59,978 nucleotides of DNA from Dehalococcoidia bacterium (GCA_030753265.1 JASMCQ010000008.1:1-59978), one strand, 5' to 3'. Numbered from the stretch's first letter, positions 18,968-28,617 are shown. Made by a program: numbers and translations. The notes: generated by a model not told the origin, from the letters alone.

Positions 18968-19213
18968 ATGGAACTGACAGTGAGGTTTTTCGCGTTGTAC
19001 CGGGAGCGGGCCGGCCGCAGCTCCTTCCCGTTGCAGCTCCCCGAGGGAGCAACGGTGGCGGACCTGACCGCGGAGGTCCGCCGGCATTTCCCCAAGCTGG
19101 CCCCACCGCAAGTGCAGATCGTGGTGGCGGTCAACGCCGACTACGCCGGGCCGGAGGCGGCCCTGCACGAGGGCGACGACGTTTGCCTGATACCCCCGGT
19201 CAGCGGAGGATAG
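18968..19213 (+). CDS. moaD: Molybdopterin synthase small subunit (MoaD)
   Basis: An 81-aa ubiquitin-like sulfur carrier. It begins MELTVRFFALYRERAGRSS and ends CLIPPVSGG. The C-terminal Gly-Gly is the site that is adenylated and thiocarboxylated before sulfur transfer to precursor Z. The start at ATG 18968 gives the family length. The frame is open further upstream but without homology. The next gene, moaE, starts 2 nt after its stop, so the two subunits are co-translated. Molybdopterin made here would supply tungsto/molybdo enzymes such as the AOR-family protein at 2.2 kb. Confidence 0.93.
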   Translation: MELTVRFFALYRERAGRSSFPLQLPEGATVADLTAEVRRHFPKLAPPQVQIVVAVNADYAGPEAALHEGDDVCLIPPVSGG

Positions 19214-19214
19214 C

Positions 19215-19676
19215 GTGACAGTCGAGCTTACCCACCGACCACTGGATCCGGAGCGAATCACCGCCCAAGTGCGGCGGGACACCAACGGTGCGGTGGTGAC
19301 ATTCCTGGGCACCACCCGCGACAGCTTCGAGGGCAAGCGGGTGGTCAAGCTGGAGTATGAAGCCTTCGAAGAGATGGCGCTGAAGAAGCTGGAAGAGGTC
19401 CGCCGGGACATTCAGGCCCAGTACGAAATCGAGGACATCGCCATCGCCCACCGCATCGGGACGGTGCCCATCGGCCAGATCAGCCTGGTAATCGCCGTCG
19501 CCTCTCCCCACCGGGAGAAGGCCTTCTTGGCCTGCCACAAAGCGGTGGACCAGCTCAAGGCGACAGTCCCAATCTGGAAGAAAGAGGTCTTCGAGGACGG
19601 CTCCCGCTGGGTGGCCTGCGAGGACCACGAGTTTCAACCGGCGGAGACGGCCGACCGCCACGCCCACGACGGGTAG
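19215..19676 (+). CDS. moaE: Molybdopterin synthase catalytic subunit (MoaE)
   Basis: A 153-aa MoaE with GTG start one base after the moaD stop codon. Family motifs are GAVVTFLGTTRD near residue 25, KLEYEAFEEMALKKLEEV, IAHRIGTVPIGQISLVIAVASPHREKAF and VPIWKKEVFEDGSRWV, the last carrying the active-site lysines (K-K-E). The C-terminus has a His-rich tail. Together with MoaD it converts precursor Z (cPMP) to molybdopterin in the cytoplasm. No other moa genes are nearby. Confidence 0.95.
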   Translation: MTVELTHRPLDPERITAQVRRDTNGAVVTFLGTTRDSFEGKRVVKLEYEAFEEMALKKLEEVRRDIQAQYEIEDIAIAHRIGTVPIGQISLVIAVASPHREKAFLACHKAVDQLKATVPIWKKEVFEDGSRWVACEDHEFQPAETADRHAHDG

Positions 19677-20027
19677 CGGGGCCCCTGCCAGAGGTCTCTG
19701 CGCCGCCCTACACCCCACTCTACCAACGCATGATTATTCGCGCCATTTCGTCGACCTGCTGAGAATCACTCCTGTTGTAGAGCGTAGGGGTTTTGCCCAC
19801 TTCCATCACTACCTCCACCCCTAGGCGCCTGCCCTCGGGCGACCCTTCGGGACGAACACTAACCACCATTGCTTCGTTCACTAGACAGACGGTTTACCCT
19901 GAGGAACCACAGGAACACAGGAAGATGCGCTCGCAATACGATTAGGCTCACGAGCGGTTCTGAGCTTCCCGCGAAACATTGGCAATGCCACCTGGTCCCG
20001 AGCCCTGCGGGCGGTCCAGGAATTCGA
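19677..20027. other. Intergenic region between convergent genes
   Basis: About 350 bp between the 3' ends of moaE and radA. I see no coding ORF, RNA gene or strong hairpin with a T-run. Confidence 0.5.
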
Positions 20028-21467
20028 TCAGTCTGGCTCCTGAGCAGGTTCTTCGGTGGGTTCCACGTTTGGCCGGCCCCTCCCCCCGCCCAGCGCGGCC
20101 CGCAGGGCTTCTCTCAGGGTCCGGACCGGGGACAACTTCACTTCCGGCGGCGCCGTAAGCCCGTCCAGGCCCGTCGCCGGCAAGACACAGCGGGACAGGC
20201 CCAGGCGCGCGGCCTCCGCGATCCGCCGCGCCATTTGGGGCACGGCCCGCAGCTCGCCGCTGAGGCCCACTTCGCCGAAGGCCACCAGTTCCGGGTCCAC
20301 GGCCCGGTTGTACAGGCTGGAGGCGATGGCCAGCACCACCGCCAGGTCGGCGGCGGGCTCGCCGACCCGGAACCCGCCCGCCACGCTTACGATGATGTCC
20401 TGGCCGGCCAGCTCCAACCCGGCCCGCCGGCCGGCCACCGCCGTCAGCATCAGCAGCCGGTTGTGGTCCACGCCGTTGGCCACCCTACGGGGTATGGGCA
20501 ACTGGCTGGGAGAGGTTAAGGCCTGGACCTCCAGCATCAGCGGACGGCTGCCTTCCAGCACCGGCACCAGCGCGGCGCCAACCGCCCGGTCGTACCGTTG
20601 GGAAAGAAGGGTCCGGGAGGGGTCCGGGACCTCGGCCAGCCCCTGGCCCGTCATTTCGAAGACTCCAACCTCGGTGGTGGGGCCGAACCGGTTCTTCTCA
20701 CTGCGCAGCACCCGGTAAGTGCTGAAGTCCTGGGACTCCAGGTAGGTGACCACGTCCACCATGTGCTCCAGCACCCGGGGTCCGGCGAGCGTGCCATCCT
20801 TGGTCACGTGCCCGGCAAGAAACACCGGCACGTGGCGCATCTTGGCCCAGCGCATCAACCGCAGGCCGGCCTCCCGCACCTGGACCACACTTCCCGGACC
20901 CGAGGGTACGTCCTGACTGTACAAGGTCTGAATGGAATCGACGATGGCCAGGGCGGGCCGGCGCTCCTCCAGCCGGTTCACCACCTGGCCCACGTCGGTT
21001 TCCGCGAGGAGGAAAACCCCCTCGCCGTCGAAGCCCAGGCGCTCGGACCTCAGCTTGATCTGCTGGGGAGATTCCTCGCCGCTGACGTAAAGTACGCTCT
21101 CGCCACTGGAGGACATGAATTGGGCTATTTGGAGGAGAAGCGTGGACTTGCCGACCCCGGGTTCCCCGGCCAGCAGCACCACCGAGCCGGGCACCAGGCC
21201 CCCGCCCAACACCCGGTTGAGTTCTTGAGAGGGAAACTCGATACGAGCCTGGCCGTCCAAGCTGAGCTGGGATAGCTCCTGAACGGGCTCAGTCTCGGTG
21301 GCCACCCACCCGGGCCGGCCCGGTTTGGTCACCGCGGCCTCGGCTTCCACGAGAGGAAGGGTCGAGTTGCAGGAAGGGGCCGGGCAAAACCCCATCCATC
21401 TGGGGCTTTCGTGGCCGCATTCCTGGCAAAAGAAGATGGTGTGTTGACGGCTTCGGGAGCGGCTCAC
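20028..21467 (-). CDS. radA: DNA repair protein RadA
   Basis: A 479-aa RadA/Sms, a RecA-like branch-migration ATPase with a Lon-like C-terminal domain. An N-terminal zinc finger is formed by C14, C17, C28 and C33. The Walker A motif GEPGVGKSTLLL lies at residues 101-112, and the RadA-specific KNRFG motif is in SEKNRFGPTTEVGVFEM. The C-terminal third (PRRVANGVDHNRLLMLTAVAGRRAG, GEVGLSGELRAVPQMARRIAEA) is the degenerate Lon protease-like domain. The GTG start at 21467 has AGGGAGG upstream. The gene follows clpC on the same strand across a terminator-like hairpin, the common clpC-radA arrangement. Confidence 0.97.
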   Translation of the reverse strand: MSRSRSRQHTIFFCQECGHESPRWMGFCPAPSCNSTLPLVEAEAAVTKPGRPGWVATETEPVQELSQLSLDGQARIEFPSQELNRVLGGGLVPGSVVLLAGEPGVGKSTLLLQIAQFMSSSGESVLYVSGEESPQQIKLRSERLGFDGEGVFLLAETDVGQVVNRLEERRPALAIVDSIQTLYSQDVPSGPGSVVQVREAGLRLMRWAKMRHVPVFLAGHVTKDGTLAGPRVLEHMVDVVTYLESQDFSTYRVLRSEKNRFGPTTEVGVFEMTGQGLAEVPDPSRTLLSQRYDRAVGAALVPVLEGSRPLMLEVQALTSPSQLPIPRRVANGVDHNRLLMLTAVAGRRAGLELAGQDIIVSVAGGFRVGEPAADLAVVLAIASSLYNRAVDPELVAFGEVGLSGELRAVPQMARRIAEAARLGLSRCVLPATGLDGLTAPPEVKLSPVRTLREALRAALGGGRGRPNVEPTEEPAQEPD

Positions 21468-21506
21468 CCGTGGCCTCCCTGGTCAGGCTGGGCCAAGTAT
21501 AACAGC

Positions 21507-21534
21507 AGAAGGCCCCGCCACGGCGGGGCCTTCT
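21507..21534 (-). terminator. Terminator-like hairpin between clpC and radA
   Basis: A perfect 13-bp inverted repeat (AGAAGGCCCCGCC / GGCGGGGCCTTCT) with a 2-nt centre lies in the 104-bp gap after clpC. It lacks a long T-run on the minus strand, so it may attenuate rather than fully stop transcription into radA. Confidence 0.65.
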
Positions 21535-21571
21535 GTCAGTGCAAACAGTGCAAACCTGTGGGCGTTGAAGC

Positions 21572-24040
21572 CTACGGTTTTGCCACGGGAACGACGGCCG
21601 CCTTAGCGTGGACCACGATCTTGCCATCTTCCAGGTCCACCATGGCGGTATCACCGGCGTTCAGCCGCCCGCCCAGGATCTCGTCGGAGAGGGTATCTTC
21701 GACTTCGTTCTGGATGAGGCGGCGCAGGGGCCTGGCCCCCAACACCGGGTCATAGCCCTTCTCGCCCAGGTAATCCCGAGCGGCATCCGTCAACTCCATC
21801 TCCACCCGCTTCTCCTTCAACTCCTCACGGACCTGGTCTATCATCAGATCGACGATGGCCAGGATCTCCGAGCGGCTTAGCGCATGGAAGACGACGGTGG
21901 CGTCGATACGGTTGAGGAACTCCGGCCGGAAGAAGCGCTTGACTTCGTCCATTACCTTGTCCTTCATCCGCAGGTAGGAGCTTTCCTCGGTCTGGGCTTC
22001 GTCCGCCTTGATGCTGAAGCCCATGGCGGTCTCCCGCTTGATCAGGTCAGACCCCAAGTTACTGGTCATGACCAGGATGGAGTTACGGAAATCAACCCGC
22101 CGTCCCCGGGCGTCGGTCAGTTGTCCGGCGTCGAAGATCTGGAGCAGGATGTTGAACACCTCCGGGTGGGCCTTCTCGATCTCGTCCAGTAGGATGGCGC
22201 AGTAGTTCTTCCGGCGCACCCCTTCGGTCAGTTGCCCGCCTTCGTCGTAGCCCACGTATCCGGGGGGCGCTCCAATCAGCCGGGCCACCGTATGACGCTC
22301 CTGGAACTCGGACATGTCCAGGCGAATCATGTTATCTTCGTTGCCAAACATGAACTCCGACAGGGCGCGGACCAACTCGGTTTTGCCGACGCCCGTCGGG
22401 CCAAGGAACATGAACACGCCGATGGGCCGCCGCGGGTCCTTGAGCCCCGCCCTGGCGCGGCGAACCGACTTGGATATGTTGAGGATGGCCTCGTCCTGAC
22501 CGATGATCCGCTTGTGGATCTCCTCCTCCATGCGAAGGAGCCGGTCCGTCTCTTCCTGGGCCAGCCGGGTCACCGGAATCCCGGTCCACATGCTGACCAC
22601 CTCGGCGATATCCTCCTCGGAGACGATCTGGCGCTCTTTACCTTTGCCTTCTTGCCACTCTTTTTCCAGCGTGTCGAGGTCGTCATTGGCGTGCAGTTCT
22701 TTGTCGCGCAACTCCGCGGCAGCTTCGTATTGCTGGGACGCGATGGCCTCGTCTTTCTCCTTGCGTACCTGCTCCAGCACCTGCATCGCATCCTTCAATG
22801 CCACGGGAGTGACGCTGCCCCGCAGGCGTACGCGGGAGCCGGCCTCGTCTATCAAGTCGATCGCTTTGTCGGGCAGGAACCGGTCCGCGATGAAGCGGGC
22901 CGCCAACGACGCCGCACTCCTGATGGCTTCGTCGGTTATGTCAACCTGGTGATGCTCTTCATACCGGCTTCTGACACCCATCAGAATCTGTACCGTTTCA
23001 TCCTGAGAGGGCTCGTCCACCCGAACCGGCTGCAGCCGGCGCTCCAGGGCCGGGTCTCTTTCGACATACTTGCGGTAGTCGTCGAGGGTGGTGGCGCCGA
23101 TGCACTGGAGTTCACCCCGAGCCAGGGAAGGCTTCAAGATGTTGGAAGCGTCCACCGCGCCCTCGGCGGCCCCGGCGCCAACGATGGTGTGTATCTCGTC
23201 GATGAACAGGACGCAGTTGCCTGAGCCTTTGATCTCCTCGATTACTTTCTTGAGGCGCTCTTCGAACTCTCCGCGGTATTTGGTACCCGCCACCAGGGCG
23301 CCCATATCCAGGGTGACCAGGCGCTTGCCCTGAAGAGTATCGGGCACCTCACCTGTGCCGATCCGCTGAGCTAATGCTTCGACGATGGCGGTCTTGCCGA
23401 CACCGGGCTCTCCGACCAGTACCGGGTTGTTCTTGGTCCTCCGGCTGAGTATCTGGATGACCCGCTGGATTTCCTGCTCGCGGCCAATGACCGGGTCCAG
23501 CTTGTCGGCCCGGGCCGCCACCGTCAGGTCCACCCCAAGTTGATCCAGGGTTGGCGTGCGGGTGCTGCTGCGCGCCCCGGTTCCACCGCTGCTGGCGCTG
23601 TGACTCAGGATACGGTGGGTTTCGGCCCGAACCTTGTCGAGGGTGACTCCGAGGCTTTCCAGAACGCCAGCGGCCACGCCCTCGCCCTCCCGCAACAAGC
23701 CAATGAGCAGGTGTTCGGTGCCGATGTAGGTGTGGTTCATGCGGCGGGCTTCGTCGACGGCCAACTCCACCACTTTCTTGGCTCGTGGCGTCAGTCCGAT
23801 CTCACCTTGGGTCGGTTTCTCGCCGCGCCCGATGATGAACTCCACCGCGGACTGGACCTTGCTCAGGTCCACTGCCAGGCTGGAGAGGACGCGCGCCGCT
23901 ACGCCTTCGGTTTCGCGCACCAAGCCCAGTAGAATGTGCTCGGTTCCAATGTAGTTATGGTTAAAACGCTGGGCTTCTTCTTGGGCCAGCGATAGGACCC
24001 GTCTCGCTCGTTCGGAGAACTTTTCGAATCTGCTTCCCAT
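21572..24040 (-). CDS. clpC: ATP-dependent Clp protease ATPase subunit ClpC
   Basis: An 822-aa class I Hsp100 unfoldase that feeds ClpP. Two Clp_N repeats occupy residues 1-150 ([19 protein letters not shown] and [19 protein letters not shown] are the matching helices). The first AAA+ domain has Walker [15 protein letters not shown] near residue 215. A UVR-type segment ([15 protein letters not shown]) in the middle region identifies ClpC rather than ClpB. The second AAA+ has [14 protein letters not shown] near 550, and ends with the D2 small domain. The family's ctsR/mcsAB companions are absent next to it. The N-terminus [23 protein letters not shown] is typical. Confidence 0.97.
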   Translation of the reverse strand: MGSRFEKFSERARRVLSLAQEEAQRFNHNYIGTEHILLGLVRETEGVAARVLSSLAVDLSKVQSAVEFIIGRGEKPTQGEIGLTPRAKKVVELAVDEARRMNHTYIGTEHLLIGLLREGEGVAAGVLESLGVTLDKVRAETHRILSHSASSGGTGARSSTRTPTLDQLGVDLTVAARADKLDPVIGREQEIQRVIQILSRRTKNNPVLVGEPGVGKTAIVEALAQRIGTGEVPDTLQGKRLVTLDMGALVAGTKYRGEFEERLKKVIEEIKGSGNCVLFIDEIHTIVGAGAAEGAVDASNILKPSLARGELQCIGATTLDDYRKYVERDPALERRLQPVRVDEPSQDETVQILMGVRSRYEEHHQVDITDEAIRSAASLAARFIADRFLPDKAIDLIDEAGSRVRLRGSVTPVALKDAMQVLEQVRKEKDEAIASQQYEAAAELRDKELHANDDLDTLEKEWQEGKGKERQIVSEEDIAEVVSMWTGIPVTRLAQEETDRLLRMEEEIHKRIIGQDEAILNISKSVRRARAGLKDPRRPIGVFMFLGPTGVGKTELVRALSEFMFGNEDNMIRLDMSEFQERHTVARLIGAPPGYVGYDEGGQLTEGVRRKNYCAILLDEIEKAHPEVFNILLQIFDAGQLTDARGRRVDFRNSILVMTSNLGSDLIKRETAMGFSIKADEAQTEESSYLRMKDKVMDEVKRFFRPEFLNRIDATVVFHALSRSEILAIVDLMIDQVREELKEKRVEMELTDAARDYLGEKGYDPVLGARPLRRLIQNEVEDTLSDEILGGRLNAGDTAMVDLEDGKIVVHAKAAVVPVAKP

Positions 24041-24427
24041 GTTACCGCTCCTGGTGGGTGAAGGTGAGGGCTTCTCGTCCGTCTGAGCGTCTCTGGGCTA
24101 AGTTGCATTCCCCGGGCAATTACATCAATCGGTCCCCCGGGTCCGTGCGCCCCCATCCTCGTCTGCTCTTCCACCGCCCCACCCAGGGGTGTCTACTTGC
24201 CCACGAAACCGTCTAGTCATACCCAATTATAGGCGACGCTTCAATCTATGTAAAGGCGCTCTGGGTGTGATAGATGCCAGTAATGTCACGACTCGGCCTC
24301 GCCTGGATTCCTGCCTTTTCGCCGGTTGGCGGCGGGGCGCCGGGAGGGGTTCCCGGCCGGCCGGAGTCCATGATGATGCAGCAAGGTGAGGTTGAGTAGC
24401 GTGGTGGTGCAGAAATTGAAAATGCCT
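24041..24427. other. Region upstream of clpC, no gene seen
   Basis: About 390 bp between the 5S rRNA 3' end and clpC. It must carry the clpC promoter unless clpC is read through from the 5S gene. I see no CtsR-type tandem operator and no convincing ORF. Confidence 0.45.
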
Positions 24428-24543
24428 CCCGGCGGTGACCTATTTTCCCGCCCCGTTACCAAGGAAGTATCGTCGGCGCTGAGGCGTTTCACTACCGTGT
24501 TCGGGATGGGAACGGGTGGGACCGCCTCGCTAGAACCACCAGG
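24428..24543 (-). rRNA. rrf: 5S ribosomal RNA
   Basis: The minus strand carries the conserved 5S core CCCATCCCGAACACGG, followed by GTGAAACGCCTCAGCGCC and a 3' half with GATACTTCC and GTAACGGGGCGGG. The terminal stem CCUGGUGGU/ACCGCCGGG pairs over nine positions and sets the ends at 24543 and 24428 (116 nt). No 16S or 23S gene lies on either side, so this is a stand-alone 5S gene in the window. Confidence 0.92.
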
Positions 24544-24559
24544 AAGCTATTTCCCTACC

Positions 24560-24588
24560 AGTATGAACTAATTCTCACAACCCTGCAA
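24560..24588 (-). promoter_or_regulatory. Probable promoter of the 5S rRNA gene
   Basis: On the minus strand TTGCAG (24588-24583) and CATACT (24565-24560) are separated by 17 bp. Transcription would start about 10 nt before the mature 5S end. Confidence 0.45.
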
Positions 24589-24662
24589 GGGGCCGTGAGG
24601 AATCTATCGATTGTCACGTTATTGTTGCAGCTCCCGCCGTCAGAGGACAAATGCCCGCTCTG

Positions 24663-24692
24663 TTGACTTTCCTGCGCAATTCCTGCTAAATT
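24663..24692 (+). promoter_or_regulatory. Probable promoter of the GuaB-like gene
   Basis: TTGACT at 24663-24668 and TAAATT at 24687-24692 with an 18-bp spacer lie about 40 nt before the ATG at 24731. Confidence 0.5.
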
Positions 24693-24730
24693 CAACTTCA
24701 AATTATCGCCTTAGCCCGAGGTAAACAGGG

Positions 24731-25867
24731 ATGGGAAGACGCCTTTTTAAAGAACTGGAGCGGGCTTACGGCTTCGACGAGGTCGCGATCGTTCCAGGTC
24801 AAGTCACCATTAACCCGGACTTGACCTCTACCACGATGACCATAGGGGATCAGACCTTCGAGATACCGGTGTTGGCCTCGGCCATGGATGGGGCCGTGTC
24901 CCCCCGATTCGCCACCTTGATGAATCAAATGGGCGGGCTGGGTGTACTGAACGCCGAGGGCCTGTACACCCGGTACGAAGACCCCTACTCCGTGCTTGAA
25001 GAGATCATCTCCGCGCCCCAGGCGGAGGTAACCCACCACCTCCAACAGGTCTACTCCGAACCCATCCGGGAGCACTTGGTGGGGGAGCGGGTCCACGAGA
25101 TCAAGAAGTCCGGCTCGGTCTGCGCCGTCTCCTTCACCCCTCAAAACGCCAAGCGGATGTCCCCGGTTGCCGTGGAAGCTGGGGCCGATATCGTGGTGGT
25201 GCAGTCCACAGTGACCACGGCGAGGCACATGTCCCGAAGCTACCGGGGTCTGATCTTTTCCGAGATGATAAAGACCCTCAACGTCCCGGTGATGGTGGGC
25301 AACTGCGTGACCTACGAGGTGGCCCTGGAACTGATGGAAACCGGCATTGACGGGATCCTGGTCGGAGTGGGACCCGGCGCCGCCTGCACCACCCGCGAGG
25401 TGGTGGGGGTCGGGGTCCCCCAGGTGACCGCCACCCTGCAGTGCGCCACCGCTCGGGATGACCACTTCCGCCGCACCGGGCGCTACGTGAACGTCATTAC
25501 CGACGGCGGGTTTCGCACCGGAGGGGACATCTGCAAGGCCCTCGTCAGCGGCGCCGACGCCGTGATGCTGGGAACTCCCTTTGCCCAGGCCGAGGAAGCG
25601 CCGGGACGGGGACACAACTGGGGCATGGCCAACCCCCATCCCGAGCTGCCCCGGGGCACCCGCATCAAGGTGGGCACCAAGGGGACCCTGCAGCAGATAC
25701 TGTTTGGCCCGACGTCCGCCACGGACGGCACCCAGAACTTCATCGGCGCCCTGCGGGTTGCGATGGGCATGTGCGGCGCTTACACCATTCGAGACATGCA
25801 CCGGGCTGAAATGGTCGTCGCCCCGTCGATCAAGACCGAGGGCAAGTACTTCCAGTTGGGTTTGTAG
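24731..25867 (+). CDS. GuaB3-type IMP dehydrogenase-related protein
   Basis: A 378-aa TIM-barrel protein of the IMP dehydrogenase/GMP reductase family, shorter than housekeeping GuaB because it lacks the inserted CBS pair. The catalytic loop is visible as [20 protein letters not shown] with Cys219. [26 protein letters not shown] is the phosphate-binding region, and [15 protein letters not shown] the early motif. It resembles the GuaB3 class (IMPDH-related proteins of actinobacteria and Chloroflexota), whose main reaction (IMP oxidation or GMP reduction) cannot be settled by eye. Promoter-like elements precede it. Confidence 0.9.
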   Translation: MGRRLFKELERAYGFDEVAIVPGQVTINPDLTSTTMTIGDQTFEIPVLASAMDGAVSPRFATLMNQMGGLGVLNAEGLYTRYEDPYSVLEEIISAPQAEVTHHLQQVYSEPIREHLVGERVHEIKKSGSVCAVSFTPQNAKRMSPVAVEAGADIVVVQSTVTTARHMSRSYRGLIFSEMIKTLNVPVMVGNCVTYEVALELMETGIDGILVGVGPGAACTTREVVGVGVPQVTATLQCATARDDHFRRTGRYVNVITDGGFRTGGDICKALVSGADAVMLGTPFAQAEEAPGRGHNWGMANPHPELPRGTRIKVGTKGTLQQILFGPTSATDGTQNFIGALRVAMGMCGAYTIRDMHRAEMVVAPSIKTEGKYFQLGL

Positions 25868-25997
25868 CGCCGGGGGCGGCCTTGCCCGCTACCGGAGAGC
25901 CGTTCGCTCCGGCTCGCGCCGCCGGGGCGAATCTTCCTCAGCGTCTCATTCTCAAACGGAGAGCCAGGGGACCCACACCCCTCCACCACCGATGATG

Positions 25998-26062
25998 GCC
26001 ACAGAGGCGCAGAGATACAGAGAAGAAACCGCTGGTCCTCTGTGCCTCTGCGCCTCTGTGGC
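25998..26062. repeat. Long inverted repeat (GCCACAGAGGCGCAGAG arms)
   Basis: Perfect 17-bp arms at 25998-26014 and 26046-26062, with imperfect extension inward (ACAGAG / CTCTGTG), enclose a short centre. This is the CCACAGAGGC-type palindrome that is dispersed in many bacterial genomes. It lies between the GuaB-like gene and UGSC copy 2 and could form a strong hairpin. Confidence 0.8.
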
Positions 26063-26154
26063 TATCGCACCGAAAAAGAGGTCTGGACAGATGATCTCCT
26101 TTCCGCTATTTTAGTGTTTAATGTAGTGCAACCTTCGACAAGGAGGCATCCGGA

Positions 26155-26697
26155 ATGGCAGATGACATCCGCACGGTCCAAATCCTTGACCCGACCGCCG
26201 AGGACGTACCCGAAGAGCTGGGCCTCAGCCCGAAGCTCCCCGACCTGAAGGGAAAAGTGGTTGGCCTCTTGGAAAACCGCAAGTATCATGCCGACGCTTT
26301 CCTGCAAGAGCTTCAGGATGTTTTGGTCCAGGACTACGGGGCGGGCAAGGTAGTGTATACCACCAAGTTCACCTACAGCGCGGCCTGCGCGGAAGAGACC
26401 CTGGACACCATGTCCGCCGAGTGCGACGTGATTATCCACGGAATCGCGGATTGAGGGTCCTGCACGGCGTGGGGTCTCCACGACACCGTAGCGACCGAGT
26501 CCAAAGGGGTTCCGTCGGTCAGCGTGATAACCAGTGCCTTTACCCGGGCGGCGCATGCCCGGGCGACCTTCCTGGGAATGCCGGGCGCCCGCATTGTGGT
26601 CCTGCCCAGCCCTCTGGCCACCCGCAGCTCTGACGAAGTCCGCCAGATGGCCCACGAGTACGCCTCGGAAATCGTCGGTCATCTCGCCGGCGACTAG
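26155..26697 (+). CDS. UGSC-family selenoprotein, copy 2 (UGA read as Sec)
   Basis: A 180-aa protein with selenocysteine at residue 100 encoded by TGA at 26452-26454. The ATG at 26155 has AAGGAGG 8 nt upstream. The N-terminal half includes LPDLKGKVVGLLENRKYHAD, a strand-helix unit also seen in copy 3 (DLKGATVAILNNRWTSMD). After CDVIIHGIAD comes U-G-S-C-T-A-W-G-L-H-D-T-V, then GVPSVSVITSAFTRAAHARA, LGMPGARIVVLP and a stop at 26697. The frame, GC and homology continue unbroken across the TGA. Its partner gene starts 54 nt downstream. The paired nucleophiles (Sec and Cys) suggest redox catalysis, but no reaction is established here. Confidence 0.9.
26452..26484 (+). promoter_or_regulatory. Candidate SECIS of UGSC copy 2
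   Basis: Directly after the UGA: GGGTCCTGCACGG, then CGTGG (26468-26472), loop GGTCT (26473-26477) and CCACG (26478-26482). The loop opens 19 nt after the UGA, within the usual bacterial SECIS distance, and starts with two G residues, as expected for SelB recognition. Confidence 0.75.
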
Positions 26698-26751
26698 CCC
26701 GCCACCGGCGCCGAGCCGGGCGGAGCCGTCAATAAACCTCCGAGGACTGAC

Positions 26752-27822
26752 ATGGCGAATCCGTTAGCCCTTCAGTCGCGTCGCGTCCAGGTCCAGGACT
26801 CGTTCGACGCGATCCAAGACTACTGTTCAGAACAGGGCTGGACCGATGGCCTGCCGGTGGTTCCACCCACCGAGGACCTGGTGCGCCGGACGCTACTGGC
26901 CTACGGCGAAGATCCGTCCCTGTCCCTGGGGGTTATCCAACCGCGCAATGCCAAGGTCACCCTGGAGAAGCTGGCGGTAAACGCCGTCATGGCCGGCTGC
27001 CGGCCCGAGTACTTCCCGGTGGTAGTAGCGGTGGCCAAGGCGGTCCTTAAAGAAGAGTTCAACGTGGCCGGGGTATCGGCCACCACCGGCGGCGCCACCC
27101 CGGCCATCATCGTCAACGGGCCCGTGGTTGAGGAGCTGGGCATCAACGGGGATGCCGGCTGTTTCGGCCCGGGCTACCGGTCCAACGCCGCCATCGGCCG
27201 CGCGGTACGCCTGGTCATCCGCAACCTGGGAGGATTGATCCCCGGAGAGATGGACAAGGCGACCCTTTCGCTGCCGGCCCGGTACACCCTCTGCTTCTCC
27301 GAAAATGTGGACCGCAGCCCCTGGGAGCCGCGGCACGTAGAGCTGGGATACGACCCCTCCGCCAGCATCATCACGGTAGCCGGCATCAGGGGCATCCATA
27401 TCGTGATGGAGAACACGGTTTCCACTGGCATCGGGGTCCTCCAAACCATCGTCGGCAACATGAAAGGGACCGCGGTTTCCAACTACTGCCAAATTGGCAC
27501 CGGCACCCAAATCGTTCTGGTGCTGTGCCCCGAGCACGCCGCCGACATTCACGCCTCCGGGCTGTCTAAAGCCGACGTCCGGGAGTTCATCCACCAGAAC
27601 GCCCGCATGCCGATTCACCAGCTAAAAGACATCGGCCACTACGGCAACCGCAACTGGCCTCTCTGGATCGACCAGACCAACCCCAACACCCTAGTGCCGA
27701 TCGCCCTGTCTGCCGACGACATCGTGGTCGTGGTCGCCGGTGGCGATGGCCGCCACTCCGCCTGGCTGTCCGGATGGGGAGTCACCCGAATAACGACCCA
27801 GGAGATCACCCGCCCGGCCTGA
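26752..27822 (+). CDS. Conserved UGSC-partner protein, copy 2
   Basis: A 356-aa paralogue of the genes at 17373 and 57528. Function unknown. Motifs in order: EQGWTDGLPVVPPTEDLV (residues ~28-45), EKLAVNAVMAGCRPEYFPVV, ATPAIIVNGPVVEELGINGD, GYRSNAAIGRAVRLVIRNLGG, CFSENVDRSPWEPRHVELGY, and near the end TLVPIALSADDIVVVVAGGDGRHS. No export signal. It is 54 nt downstream of UGSC copy 2 in the same direction, so a two-gene operon is likely. Unlike copies 1 and 3 it has no obvious catabolic gene attached, so it may represent the core module. Confidence 0.88.
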   Translation: MANPLALQSRRVQVQDSFDAIQDYCSEQGWTDGLPVVPPTEDLVRRTLLAYGEDPSLSLGVIQPRNAKVTLEKLAVNAVMAGCRPEYFPVVVAVAKAVLKEEFNVAGVSATTGGATPAIIVNGPVVEELGINGDAGCFGPGYRSNAAIGRAVRLVIRNLGGLIPGEMDKATLSLPARYTLCFSENVDRSPWEPRHVELGYDPSASIITVAGIRGIHIVMENTVSTGIGVLQTIVGNMKGTAVSNYCQIGTGTQIVLVLCPEHAADIHASGLSKADVREFIHQNARMPIHQLKDIGHYGNRNWPLWIDQTNPNTLVPIALSADDIVVVVAGGDGRHSAWLSGWGVTRITTQEITRPA

Positions 27823-28264
27823 ACGTACGGGCGATGGCGCTCTCCTGAACCCTCCACCCAAGGCCGGGAAAGCACCCGGTGCCGGCCGAATCGTCTTCTC
27901 CTGCTCTTCCTGATTCTTCCGTCCCCTCCGAATCGTCACCCTCCACCTCCCATTGGGCCCTCGGGCGCGCCATTGCCCTTCGCGGCCGGCGCTCGAGAAG
28001 ACGCCCGGCGCCAACCGGGGCCTCGAGCCATCCGCTTCGAACCTCCGGCCCGCCCGACGCATCAAACTTATCAGTGAAAGACCGGCAATCCTTCAATCCT
28101 TCAATCTTCGACCGAAAGGCCGGCAATCTTTGGCCGGAGCCGATCCGAAGGGGGCAGCCGGTTGGATTCTCCGGGGTAGATGCCAGAAATCGTCCATGTT
28201 TCCCGGTTATCGCGCCTGAGTACGCTCAACAAGAGAATGTTTGACTGATATGAACTCCGGGATA
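27823..28264. other. Intergenic region with short direct repeats
   Basis: About 440 bp without a credible gene. It contains a near-repeat CCGGCAATC(C/T)TT (28082 and again near 28122) and CTTCAATC in tandem. I see no terminator with a T-run. Confidence 0.4.
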
Positions 28265-28294
28265 TTGACGAAACCCGGCAAGGCATGCTACAAT
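28265..28294 (+). promoter_or_regulatory. Promoter of the small zinc-ribbon gene
   Basis: TTGACG (28265-28270) and TACAAT (28289-28294) are 18 bp apart. The ATG at 28325 follows about 24 nt after the expected start of transcription. Confidence 0.6.
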
Positions 28295-28324
28295 AATCGT
28301 CGGTCAATCATAAGGAAAAACGAG

Positions 28325-28585
28325 ATGACACAGACTACGACAATCAATCCGCCAGCGGAACTAGAAAGTACCCCCCAGTGTCGGCATCATTGGGTAATTC
28401 AGCCAGCCACGGGGCCTATGAGCCTGGGGGTCTGCCAGACTTGTGGCACGTCCCGGGAATTCAAGAACTACGTTGAAGCCGCCGCTTGGGGCGATTCGCG
28501 GCAGGCCGCCCGTGCCAGCACCGCAGCCTCGGAAGCGGTTTCGCGGGCCGTCGCCGACTACATCGACCACGAAGTAGAGGAATAA
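28325..28585 (+). CDS. Small zinc-ribbon-like protein
   Basis: An 86-aa protein starting MTQTTTINPPAELES after AAGGAAAAACGAG. Likely metal ligands are C19, H21/H22, C37 and C40 (CRHHW...CQTCG), a small treble-clef or zinc-ribbon arrangement. The C-terminal half is an Ala-rich acidic helix. I recognise no specific family function. It has its own promoter and is followed by a strong hairpin, so it is probably a monocistronic unit. It could be a small regulator or adaptor. Confidence 0.7.
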   Translation: MTQTTTINPPAELESTPQCRHHWVIQPATGPMSLGVCQTCGTSREFKNYVEAAAWGDSRQAARASTAASEAVSRAVADYIDHEVEE

Positions 28586-28590
28586 ACTCC

Positions 28591-28617
28591 GGGCCGCCGC
28601 GAGGTTAGCGGCGGCCC
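28591..28617 (+). terminator. Terminator-like GC hairpin
   Basis: A perfect 10-bp stem (GGGCCGCCGC / GCGGCGGCCC) with a 7-nt loop starts 6 nt after the zinc-ribbon stop codon. No T-run follows, so termination strength is uncertain. The remaining 28618-28900 region shows no gene. Confidence 0.55.
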
